Assembly (NCBI GenBank): GCA_031268655.1
Contig: JAIRWX010000042.1
Coordinates: forward strand, 1-35,327
Direction of reading: 5' to 3'
From: Helicobacteraceae bacterium
GTDB taxonomy: Bacteria > Campylobacterota > Campylobacteria > Campylobacterales > SZUA-545
Length of the DNA: 35,327 bases
In this document: in pieces, positions 7,545-15,636 of the stretch
How the letters are laid out: the number at the start of each line of letters is the position of its first letter
Position numbering within the stretch: position 1 is the stretch's first letter
Made by a program: the position numbers and the translations under genes
The notes under the pieces: model-generated
The model's database searches: none
Seen by the model: the letters and a program-made list of their open reading frames with translations, nothing else
Told to the model about the DNA's origin: nothing

Positions 7545-9100
7545 CGTCTCGCTCCTAACATCGGCGAATTAAGGCTTTCAAGGCGCTCTTTCGTCGAATC
7601 TTGGTTTGGAATCGATTTTATAATCATCATTTTCGCCAAATTCGCGGCGGCGGCGTCGATCGGGGCAAGAACCGGCTTTGGATATACGCCGAGCAAGATC
7701 ACGACCAGCGTCAGCGGTATCAGCGCGGACAGCTCGCGCCCGTTCAGATCGCGCAGAGTTTCGTTGGCTTTTATCGTAACCGCGCCGTAGAAAGTTTTGC
7801 GGTATAGGTTGAGCATATAGACCGCGCTCAGAATAATGGAAGTTCCCGCGAACAACGTCATAATCGGGCTGGCGCGGAAGTAGCCCAGCAAAGAGAGAAA
7901 TTCGCCCACAAAACCCATCGTGAGCGGCAGTCCCGCGGAAGCCATAGCCATAAACATAAATATCGAGGCGTAAACGGGCATAACCGAAGCGATCCCGCCA
8001 AACTCGCTCATCAATTTGGTATGGCGGCGATCGTAAAGCGCGCCCACAAGCATAAACAGGGCGCCGCTGATGATTCCGTGGCTTAACATAAAGAAGACCG
8101 AACCGCCGATTCCCTCCGCGTTTAGCGCGAACGCGCCCAAGATGATTACTCCCATATGGCTGATCGAGCTGTAAGCGACGATCTGTTTTATGTCTTTCTG
8201 AGCGAACGCCGCCATAGCCGCGTAAATAATCATAACGATTCCGATCGCGCCCATAAGGGGCGAAAAGTAAGCGCTCGCGTCGGGAAAAAGCGGAAGGCTG
8301 AAACGCACAAAACCGTACGTACCCATCTTTAACAGCACGGCGGCAAGCAGTACCGAACCGACCGTTGGAGCTTGTCCATGCGCGTATGGCAGCCACGTGT
8401 GAAACGGAAACATAGGGACCTTCACCGCAAAACCAATCCCCATCGCCGCAAAAAGCCAGAGCTGAGGCGAATAGGGAACTTGGTATTTATGCCACTCCAC
8501 AATGTCAAAAGTAGCGACTCCTATGTCCTGATAGAAAATCCACGCGAAATAGAGTATCCCCAGCAAGAGCAGAAGCGAGCCGCTAAAGGTGTAGATAAAA
8601 AACTTGACGGCAGCGTAGATTCTGTTGCCGCTGCCCCACGCGCCGATAATATAGAGCATCGGAACGAGCGAAAACTCCCAGAATAGGTAAAAAATTATCG
8701 CGTCAAGCGCCGCAAATACGCCGATCATCGTCATTTCGAGCAGTAAAATAGACGCGGCAAGATTTTTAAGCCGCTCCGTTTCGCCAAGCGCGATCAGCGC
8801 GATCAGAGTGATAAAAGCGCTAAGTACGATCAAAAAGAGCGAAAAGCCGTCTACGCCGACCTTGTAGCCGATTCCAAGCGATTCTACAATTGGCAGCGAA
8901 TAAACAAACTGCATGCCTAGATTATCGCCGGCGAAGGCGTAATCGTAATCAAACAGATACCAAAGATATAACGATAGGGCGAACTCGATAGCGGCGATTA
9001 TCAGCGCGTAAATCCTGACGCGATCTTTAGGGATCGCAAAACCAACCATCGCGCCGAACAGCGGAAAAAATACCAGAATTGAAAGCAGATAGTTAGACAT
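7541..9100 (-). CDS. nuoM: NADH-quinone oxidoreductase subunit M
   Basis: The protein has 519 residues starting MSNYLLSILVFFP. An in-frame extension upstream to 9175 lies inside nuoL and has no membrane character, whereas the ATG at 9100 has GGGAG just before it and overlaps the nuoL stop by one base (TAATG). Antiporter-like motifs are visible: FYLFWEFSLVPMLYIIG with the essential glutamate, AVKFFIYTFSGS with a conserved lysine, PMFPFHTWLPYAHGQAP, and KQIVAYSSISHMG. It forms one of the proton-pumping units of the complex I membrane arm, next to NuoL and NuoN. The C-terminal tail is short and charged. Confidence 0.97.
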   Translation of the reverse strand: MSNYLLSILVFFPLFGAMVGFAIPKDRVRIYALIIAAIEFALSLYLWYLFDYDYAFAGDNLGMQFVYSLPIVESLGIGYKVGVDGFSLFLIVLSAFITLIALIALGETERLKNLAASILLLEMTMIGVFAALDAIIFYLFWEFSLVPMLYIIGAWGSGNRIYAAVKFFIYTFSGSLLLLLGILYFAWIFYQDIGVATFDIVEWHKYQVPYSPQLWLFAAMGIGFAVKVPMFPFHTWLPYAHGQAPTVGSVLLAAVLLKMGTYGFVRFSLPLFPDASAYFSPLMGAIGIVMIIYAAMAAFAQKDIKQIVAYSSISHMGVIILGAFALNAEGIGGSVFFMLSHGIISGALFMLVGALYDRRHTKLMSEFGGIASVMPVYASIFMFMAMASAGLPLTMGFVGEFLSLLGYFRASPIMTLFAGTSIILSAVYMLNLYRKTFYGAVTIKANETLRDLNGRELSALIPLTLVVILLGVYPKPVLAPIDAAAANLAKMMIIKSIPNQDSTKERLESLNSPMLGARR

Positions 9101-10977
9101 TAAGCTCCCTTCGCCAAAGCGGTCGTCGCCAGAAACGCGATTGCGAGCAAAACCGCAAGCCCCGCCGTCATCCACCTAAGCATATGCGACAGGTTGCCGG
9201 TCTGCGTCTTGCGAAGCTGCGAGCTGGAAGCCAAAGTAAGTTTGGCGATCAGATCGACGACAAAATCTATAATCTTCAAATCGATCTTCCGCCACAGAAA
9301 ATCGCTTACGGCTATATAGGGCGCGATAATCGTTTTCTTATACAGCGCGGGAATATACCATTCGCGGCTGAGAAACTCATGGATCGGGTTATTTAGCCAA
9401 TCGGGACTGAAACCGCCCTTGGCATACTTCCAAACGGCGAACGAAACGCTTGCGAGAACCAGCGCCAGCGCGCCGCCGATCAACGCGTACTCCGTCGCGG
9501 GCGCTAAATGCGGAACGTTCACGTTTAACATTTTAGACGCAAGTTCCGTAAAGCCATGCTCAAAAAAGCCCGCGATAATCGCAAGCAGCGCGAGAGGCGA
9601 CATAGCGAGTAACATCAGTTTTGGCGCTTCGTGCGGGTGAATATGCAGCGCTTTATAGTTAGCCTCTTTGCCAAAAAAGACCGTCATCACGACGCGAAAG
9701 CCGTAAAACGCGGTCATAGCCGCCGTGATCAGCAGTATCGCCCAAATAAAAAAATGCGAGCTTCCAAACGCCGCCTCTAGTATTTTGTCTTTGGAGAAAA
9801 AGCCCGCGAAAGGATATATCCCCGCGAGCGCGATCGAGGCGATGGTCATCATGATCGCCGTAGGCTTCATCGCCGACCACAGTTTGCCCATTTTTCGTAT
9901 GTTAAGCTCGTCGCGCATAGCGTGCATCACGTTGCCCGCGCCCAAAAACAGCAGCGCTTTGAAAAAAGCGTGCGTCGTCAGATGAAAGAGCGCCACCCAA
10001 TAGTAGCCAAGCCCCGCCGCGACAAACATATAACCGAGCTGCGAAAGCGTCGAATAGGCGATAATCCGCTTTAGATCGGTGGCGACAAGCGCCATCGAAG
10101 CGGCGAAAAACGCCACAAACGCGCCAAGCGACGCGATGAACGCGCCCGCCTCGCCTGCCATACTATAGAGCGGATTTGCCCGCACCAGCAGATAAACGCC
10201 CGCCGTAACCATCGTCGCCGCGTGAATCAGCGCCGAAACGGGCGTGGGTCCCTCCATAGCGTTGGCGAGCCAAGTGTGCAGCGGAAACTGCGCGGACTTG
10301 CCCATTGCGCCGATAAAGAGCAGCGCCGCGATCCAGACCAAAACGCCGCGTTCCACAAAACGAAACGCGGCGAAAACTTCGTCGTACTTCAGCGATCCGA
10401 CCTGCCAATAGATCAGAAAAATACCAAGCAGCATGCCCAGATCGGCGATGCGATTCATAATAAACGCCTCGTTTGCCGCCCATGACGCGAACGGCTTTTG
10501 ATACCAAAAGCCAATCAACAGATATGAGCAAAGCCCCACGCCCTCCCAGCCGATAAAGAGTCCAAGAAAGTTATCGCTCATTACCAGCGTCATCATCGAG
10601 AATACGAAAGCGCTAAGGTAGCTGAAGAAACGATTGAAGCTCTTGTCGTTCGCCATATAACCGATCGAATAGATATGCACCGCCGTCGATACGATCGTAA
10701 CGACGCACATCATAACGACGCTGATCTGATCGACTACAAAACCGAATTTCAGATTCAGCCGCCCGGAGGCGATCCATTCAAAAAGCTCCGCGCCGACTTT
10801 CGTCTCGTTGACGTAGATAAAATATAACAAGATCAGCGAAGCGCATAGCGAGACGATCAGCAACGCGGTTGGTATCAGTCCCGCGATCAATCTTTTTTCT
10901 TTCGCGCCGAAAAACAGACCGGTAAAAAGCGAACCGAGCAGCGGCGAAAATAACGCGATTAGCGATAGCGCTTCCAT
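9100..10977 (-). CDS. nuoL: NADH-quinone oxidoreductase subunit L
   Basis: This 625-residue protein is the distal pumping subunit of complex I. It shows the NuoL signature segments: GWEGVGLCSYLLIGFWY (with the conserved glutamate), a lysine region near KSAQFPLHTWLANAMEGPTPVSALIHAATMV, and KRIIAYSTLSQLGYM. A long amphipathic C-terminal region (HEFLSREWYIPALYKK onward) matches the lateral helix and final membrane helix typical of NuoL. The start at 10977 has AGGAGC five bases upstream and follows nuoK by 7 bases. Nothing unusual is seen in length or conserved residues. Confidence 0.97.
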   Translation of the reverse strand: MEALSLIALFSPLLGSLFTGLFFGAKEKRLIAGLIPTALLIVSLCASLILLYFIYVNETKVGAELFEWIASGRLNLKFGFVVDQISVVMMCVVTIVSTAVHIYSIGYMANDKSFNRFFSYLSAFVFSMMTLVMSDNFLGLFIGWEGVGLCSYLLIGFWYQKPFASWAANEAFIMNRIADLGMLLGIFLIYWQVGSLKYDEVFAAFRFVERGVLVWIAALLFIGAMGKSAQFPLHTWLANAMEGPTPVSALIHAATMVTAGVYLLVRANPLYSMAGEAGAFIASLGAFVAFFAASMALVATDLKRIIAYSTLSQLGYMFVAAGLGYYWVALFHLTTHAFFKALLFLGAGNVMHAMRDELNIRKMGKLWSAMKPTAIMMTIASIALAGIYPFAGFFSKDKILEAAFGSSHFFIWAILLITAAMTAFYGFRVVMTVFFGKEANYKALHIHPHEAPKLMLLAMSPLALLAIIAGFFEHGFTELASKMLNVNVPHLAPATEYALIGGALALVLASVSFAVWKYAKGGFSPDWLNNPIHEFLSREWYIPALYKKTIIAPYIAVSDFLWRKIDLKIIDFVVDLIAKLTLASSSQLRKTQTGNLSHMLRWMTAGLAVLLAIAFLATTALAKGA

Positions 10978-10984
10978 ATTGCTC

Positions 10985-11287
10985 CTATCCGTTCATATTT
11001 TTAATAACGTTGAGATCGAGCGAGCCTTTGCGCTTGTAGAGCAGAATTAACAGCCCAAGCCCCACCGCTATCTCCGCCGCGGCGATCGCCACGATAAAAA
11101 AGGCGAAAATCTGCCCTTCTATAGAGCCAAGATAGCGCGAAGCCGCGACAAAGCCGATATTAACGCTGTTTAGCAGTATCTCCGTAGCGAAAAAGAGCGT
11201 CAAAAGATTCTGTCTGCGCATAACGCCGAACAGCCCGATCGCAAATAGCGCCGCGCTGAGAACCATGTAGTGAGTTAGCGCGATCAT
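10985..11287 (-). CDS. nuoK: NADH-quinone oxidoreductase subunit K
   Basis: This 100-residue, three-helix membrane protein is equivalent to mitochondrial ND4L. Conserved features include the glutamate in the second helix (FFATEILLNSVNIGF) and AAAEIAVGLGLLILLYKRKG in the third helix, whose glutamate is part of the proton path. The length is standard. The ATG overlaps the nuoJ stop codon by four bases, so it is coupled to nuoJ. Confidence 0.97.
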   Translation of the reverse strand: MIALTHYMVLSAALFAIGLFGVMRRQNLLTLFFATEILLNSVNIGFVAASRYLGSIEGQIFAFFIVAIAAAEIAVGLGLLILLYKRKGSLDLNVIKNMNG

Positions 11288-11808
11288 TTCTTACGCTCCT
11301 CCTCTTGCGAATACTCCATCTTTTTGCTCGCCAGCAAAATGCCCGCGATCATAGCGGTCAGCAGCAGCAGCCCCGAAAGCTCGAAGGGCAGAATATAGGT
11401 CGTAAACAGGCTTATTCCAATCTCTTTGGCGTTATCGCCCGCCAAAAGCGCCTCGCCGTTTTGCGCGATCGACAAGGTTGGCGCGACGATCATCGCCACT
11501 ACAATCGCGGCGCAGGCGGACGCTAGAAAAATTATCGACTTTTGCGATCCGATCTTTTCGTTAAGCGGCTTTGTGGAGTCGAAAAACATCATACCAAACA
11601 CATACAGCGCCATTATCGCGCCGGTATAAACGACAATTTGAACCACGCCCATAAAATCCGCGCCCAACATAAAGAAAAACGCGCTGATAAAAATCATGCC
11701 CGCCGCCAGCGACGCAAAGGCGTAGATAGCCTCTTTTGCCGTTACCGCGATCGTAAAGCAGACGATTGTCAGCGCGGCAAAAAAATAAAACGCGATCGCT
11801 TCAAACAA
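11284..11808 (-). CDS. nuoJ: NADH-quinone oxidoreductase subunit J
   Basis: This 174-residue, five-helix membrane subunit corresponds to ND6. Family features include an N-terminal hydrophobic helix, FMLGADFMGVVQIVVYTGAIMALYVFGMMFF (long third-helix region with the conserved QIVVYxGAIxxLxxF), and a last helix near SGLLLLTAMIAGILLASKK. The start is a TTG at 11808 preceded by AGGAGG five bases away, the strongest ribosome site in this part of the operon. This supports the non-ATG start. The gene begins 9 bases after nuoI. Confidence 0.95.
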   Translation of the reverse strand: MFEAIAFYFFAALTIVCFTIAVTAKEAIYAFASLAAGMIFISAFFFMLGADFMGVVQIVVYTGAIMALYVFGMMFFDSTKPLNEKIGSQKSIIFLASACAAIVVAMIVAPTLSIAQNGEALLAGDNAKEIGISLFTTYILPFELSGLLLLTAMIAGILLASKKMEYSQEEERKK

Positions 11809-11817
11809 TATAGCCTC

Positions 11818-12396
11818 CTAATACGCTAACGGCGTTTTTTTGAGATTCTTATCGGCGTCGGGACTGACCGCTCCGAAGCCCTCGAACTCTTTTTGCAGCC
11901 TGATCGCCTCTTTTTGCGAAAGCAGATCGCTCTTGATCGAAAAATGCGCTCTCTGCTCGCTCGCGTTCTCAAAGCGATCGCCGTGCGCGATCGCAAGCTC
12001 CGGGCAGACCTCCGCGCACAATCCGCAATAGATGCACCGCCCAAAGTTGATCGCGTAGTCAAAGACCTTTTTGCGTCCGTCCTCGCCTAAGCCCGTATCC
12101 ATTCTGATGCAATGCGAAGGGCAGATTTTTTCGCACAGCCCGCAGCCTATGCACCGCTCCGCTCCGCTTTCCGACAGACGAAGCAGCCTATGAATGGCGC
12201 GGTAGCGTTTAGAGAGAGGCAAGCGCTCCATAGGATAGATGGTCGTATGGGTGGGATCTTTCGCCATCGCCTTGAAAACCACCCATAAACCTTTAAGCAG
12301 CTCCAGACCCAGACTGCGCCGAACGACCCGCTTAAACTTCTGCCAGCTCGTTTCGGGATAAGGCGCTAGAGAAATATCAAAATAACCCTGTTTCAT
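11818..12396 (-). CDS. nuoI: NADH-quinone oxidoreductase subunit I (2x[4Fe-4S])
   Basis: The protein has 192 residues starting MKQGYFDI. The open frame extends upstream to 12507 inside nuoH, but the ATG at 12396 is preceded by AGGAGC and gives the normal length. Two ferredoxin-type motifs bind clusters N6a and N6b: C82, C85, C88 and C92 followed by P, and C121, C124, C127 and C131 followed by P. It carries electrons from the NuoG side to cluster N2 in NuoB, at the membrane interface. The N-terminal amphipathic part (ETSWQKFKRVVRRSLG) is typical of the subunit's membrane anchor. The gap to nuoH is 8 bases. Confidence 0.96.
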   Translation of the reverse strand: MKQGYFDISLAPYPETSWQKFKRVVRRSLGLELLKGLWVVFKAMAKDPTHTTIYPMERLPLSKRYRAIHRLLRLSESGAERCIGCGLCEKICPSHCIRMDTGLGEDGRKKVFDYAINFGRCIYCGLCAEVCPELAIAHGDRFENASEQRAHFSIKSDLLSQKEAIRLQKEFEGFGAVSPDADKNLKKTPLAY

Positions 12397-12404
12397 CGTT
12401 GCTC

Positions 12405-13397
12405 CTACAATATTACCGCGGCGGTGATCAATATATTTATAACCGCGAGCGGCATCAGAACTTTCCAGCAAAGCCACATAAGCTGATCTGGACGAATATG
12501 AGGCCACGCGCCGCGTACCAGCACAAAGAAGAAGAAGAAGAACGCCACTTTTAACAGAATCGCGATCGCGCCGGGAATAATATAAAAGTCGTTGTAGCCG
12601 CCAAGAAAAATCAACGAGATCAAAAAGCTGATCGTAAACATATTGGCGTATTCGCCGATCGCAAATAAGCCCCAGTGAATGCCTGAATACTCCGTCGCGT
12701 AACCCACGACGATCTCCGCCTCGTGTTCCATCAGATCAAACGGCGTACGGTTTGTCTCGGCAAACCCCGCCATCATAAAGAGCGCGAACGCGAGAGGCTG
12801 TTTGAAGATCGTCCAGCTTAGCAGACCGCCCGCCTGATAATCGTTCAGGCTGATCAGCGAAAGCGAGCCGACCAGCAAAATTGGGCTCAACAGCGCAAGC
12901 CCGCTAACCGCCTCGTAGCTAATCAGTTGAATCGCCGTCCGCGCGCCGCCGATCAGCGAGTATTTATTGACCGACGCAATCCCGCCAAGCAAAGGTCCGT
13001 ATAGACCTGCCGCCATCACGCCCATCACAAACAGAACGCCTACGTTTATATCCGCGACAATCGGCTTGATCGTATGTCCAAACATCTCGAAAGGCGGCAG
13101 AAACGGCACGGCGCTCATAGCGATAAACGCGGTGGACGCGCCGATAATCGGGGCGATAAAAAAGATCGGCTTGATCGCGCGGCTTGGAATGATATTTTCT
13201 TTGGTAAACATCTTGATTCCGTCGGCGACAATCTGCAACAGACCAAACGGACCCACGTGCATAGGACCCTTACGCCGCTGCATAAACGCCAGAAGCCGCC
13301 GCTCAAAATAGGTGCCGTAACCCGCCAGCGCGGAGAATATCAGCACGACCAGAATCGCTTTAACTGCCGTCGCCGCAATTGAAAACAGATCGTACAT
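12405..13397 (-). CDS. nuoH: NADH-quinone oxidoreductase subunit H
   Basis: This 330-residue membrane protein with about eight helices is the ND1 equivalent that forms much of the quinone-binding chamber and connects the arms of complex I. Conserved loops are visible: ERRLLAFMQRRKGPMHVGPFGLLQIVADGIKMF near the N-terminus, ISYEAVSGLALL, and AETNRTPFDLMEHEAEIVVGYATEYSGI, which carries the conserved glutamates. The ATG at 13397 lies right behind the nuoG2 stop with GGAG upstream. Length and motifs are normal. Confidence 0.97.
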   Translation of the reverse strand: MYDLFSIAATAVKAILVVLIFSALAGYGTYFERRLLAFMQRRKGPMHVGPFGLLQIVADGIKMFTKENIIPSRAIKPIFFIAPIIGASTAFIAMSAVPFLPPFEMFGHTIKPIVADINVGVLFVMGVMAAGLYGPLLGGIASVNKYSLIGGARTAIQLISYEAVSGLALLSPILLVGSLSLISLNDYQAGGLLSWTIFKQPLAFALFMMAGFAETNRTPFDLMEHEAEIVVGYATEYSGIHWGLFAIGEYANMFTISFLISLIFLGGYNDFYIIPGAIAILLKVAFFFFFFVLVRGAWPHIRPDQLMWLCWKVLMPLAVINILITAAVIL

Positions 13398-13398
13398 G

Positions 13399-15636
13399 TC
13401 ATCTCCTCTCGATAGATTTGAAGCGCCAACCCGTAAGCGTCTCGTCGTAAACGCTTACAAAGGCAAACCCGCCCTGAATATATTTATCTTTTTGCGCCGT
13501 CAAAGTAAAATTTGCGCCGTCGATCGCTACCTTCGCCTTTTTGCCCTCTTTCAATCCAAATTTCGCCAAAAACTCTTCGCTCGCCAACAGCTTGTCGCCG
13601 CTTGAAAGATAGGCGTTAAACTCGTCGATCGGATGCGCCAGATAGACGATCGCGCCCTCGATCTTAGGCGGATTTGGCGGCTCGATCGCGTCCGTCGATT
13701 CGATCGCGCTTGAAGCCAGCTCAAAACCTCGTCGCTCTACGCCGCTGGCGCTAAACTCGTTTTCAAGCGCGTCAAACGGCGCGCCGAGCTCCGCGCTCAG
13801 ATCCGTCGCGCGCTCTATTTCCTCGCCGTCGGCTACGGCGTTATAGAGATCGGCAAGCGTCCAGCCGTCGTAGCCAAGCGCGGGATATATTGGCGTAATT
13901 CGCTTGTTCGCGCTTGTAATCGTGCCTTCCTGCTGTATCAAAGAGGGCATATCCAGCTCTTTTTTGCCCTTCGCGCCAAAGGCGCTTAAAACAAAATCGC
14001 CCTTAGCGTTGTAGCCTATCGTATAGCCGTCGGCGCTCTCGTCAAGATCGGCAAACAGCGCCGCGCCCAGATCGTTGCCGTTTCGCGGCGAAAGCATAAC
14101 CTTAAACGGCGAGTATTTCTCTAGCAGTCCTAGCATGCGCGCCAGATTTTCCGATCGCGGGTGATCAAAGAGATCGCTCCCCGCGATAATCGTAAATTCG
14201 CTTTTATTCTCCGCCAATTTGTCGATCCGCTCGAGTTCGGCTTCGTCGAATATAAACTTGGCGATCTTCGCCCTCGGCTTTGCGGGCAGTCGATCGGCGA
14301 AGCGGTTTAGCAGTTTCGCCAGAACAATCTCCTCGCCGCCGACCTCGCCGCGCAAAACAAGCATATTTTTGTGCATCGTATCGACGATTGAATCGCCGAT
14401 CGGGTGAAAATCAATCGCCGCGCCTTTTTTAGCGACAAGCGCGTTGTTGATCGCGTAACGCAGTTGCGGATTGTCGTTTGACAGACGAATTCCGATCGAG
14501 AGGGTAAAGTCGCCGATGGTCTCTTTTGATCCGCCGTAGAGCGTTTTGCCGCTAACGGCGCTAAAAGTTTTGAGAAACCGCGAGAGCGCGTACGCCGAAG
14601 GGTTGATCAGTTTAACTCCCAAACGCTTTTTGATTCTGTTGAGAATTAAAATTTCCTCGTTGGAGATAAACGAGCCGAAGCTAATCGACTTGGCTTGTTT
14701 AAGCGCAGCTATCGCTCTATTAAAAGCCTCCGTATCTTTTTTCGCGTTTTTATTGGCGAAATCGTAACCGAAGCGACCCGCGCCGCAGAGACTTTGGAAG
14801 TGAAAGTCGTTGGTAACGCGATAGATCGTTTCGCTTGGGTTATCGACTCCGATCTGTTTCGTCTCGTAGATCAAATGGCACGCGCTCGGGCAGTGAACGC
14901 ACGACGAAGGAACGCGCCTAAGCTCCCACGCGTTGCTCTTATACTGAAACTCGTCGGCGATCATCGCGCCCGTCGGACAGACCGCCGCGCACTCGCCGCA
15001 GCCGGTGCAGCCGTCGCCTTTAGCGGATCTGGCGATCAACGATTTGTTCATCTTGTTCCAGACCGCGTAAACGTCTTTGGACAGGCTCTCTTTGTAGCTT
15101 TCGGGCAGAGCGTCGCCGCCGCGCGGAGTCGTCGATAGCGCCGCTACGCCGATTATATCCTTGCATACGGTAACGCACCTCTCGCAAACGATGCAAAGAG
15201 CGGGATCGTAGCGGGTTTTGCCCCACGTAACCGCCTTGCGCCCCGAATCTTTTATGGCGCAGTTTTGCGACGAGACATTTTGAAACAGCGCGTTATCCTG
15301 CAATTCGCACTCGCCCGACTTGTCGCAGACGCCGCATTGAAGGGGATGGTTGATCGCGTAAATCTCCATAATGGCTCGGCGATCGGCGCGAAGATCCTCG
15401 CCATCGGTGTTTACGACCATGCCCTCCTTAACTTTAGCGTTACACGAGTAGGCGCGCTTGCCGTCCGCGTCAACCATGCACAGCCTGCAGGCGAGCGTCG
15501 CGGAGCAGCGAGTAAGACAGCAGATCGCGGGGACGTATATGTCGTTCGCGCGCGCGGCGGATAAAATGGTGTCGCCCTCTTTCGCGCGCACCAGGCGATT
15601 GTCGATTGTCAGCGCAATCGTTAATTCACCTCCCAT
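13399..15636 (-). CDS. nuoG: NADH-quinone oxidoreductase subunit G, second copy
   Basis: The protein has 745 residues from the ATG at 15636, with AAAGGACG upstream. The longer open frame to 15708 adds a basic stretch lying inside the previous gene. It retains the full NuoG cluster set: a [2Fe-2S] motif (C39/C40, C50, C53, C65), a His-Cys3 motif (H97, C101, C104, C110), two ferredoxin-type motifs (C148/151/154/158 and C210/213/216/220) and an N7-type set (C246, C249, C253, C284). Compared with the first copy it has about 25 to 30 extra residues between the two ferredoxin motifs and a different molybdopterin-like C-terminal domain. It overlaps the first copy by 11 bases. Two tandem NuoG genes are unusual relative to the textbook operon. 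My recollection that some deep-branching or sulfur-oxidising Campylobacterota share this needs checking. Confidence 0.93.
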   Translation of the reverse strand: MGGELTIALTIDNRLVRAKEGDTILSAARANDIYVPAICCLTRCSATLACRLCMVDADGKRAYSCNAKVKEGMVVNTDGEDLRADRRAIMEIYAINHPLQCGVCDKSGECELQDNALFQNVSSQNCAIKDSGRKAVTWGKTRYDPALCIVCERCVTVCKDIIGVAALSTTPRGGDALPESYKESLSKDVYAVWNKMNKSLIARSAKGDGCTGCGECAAVCPTGAMIADEFQYKSNAWELRRVPSSCVHCPSACHLIYETKQIGVDNPSETIYRVTNDFHFQSLCGAGRFGYDFANKNAKKDTEAFNRAIAALKQAKSISFGSFISNEEILILNRIKKRLGVKLINPSAYALSRFLKTFSAVSGKTLYGGSKETIGDFTLSIGIRLSNDNPQLRYAINNALVAKKGAAIDFHPIGDSIVDTMHKNMLVLRGEVGGEEIVLAKLLNRFADRLPAKPRAKIAKFIFDEAELERIDKLAENKSEFTIIAGSDLFDHPRSENLARMLGLLEKYSPFKVMLSPRNGNDLGAALFADLDESADGYTIGYNAKGDFVLSAFGAKGKKELDMPSLIQQEGTITSANKRITPIYPALGYDGWTLADLYNAVADGEEIERATDLSAELGAPFDALENEFSASGVERRGFELASSAIESTDAIEPPNPPKIEGAIVYLAHPIDEFNAYLSSGDKLLASEEFLAKFGLKEGKKAKVAIDGANFTLTAQKDKYIQGGFAFVSVYDETLTGWRFKSIERR

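Noticed and set aside
9101-9175. Longer N-terminus for NuoM
   Set aside because: The extension lies in nuoL, has no hydrophobic character, and ATG 9100 has GGGAG upstream.
12397-12507. Longer N-terminus for NuoI
   Set aside because: It lies in the nuoH 3' end. The ATG at 12396 with AGGAGC gives the usual length.
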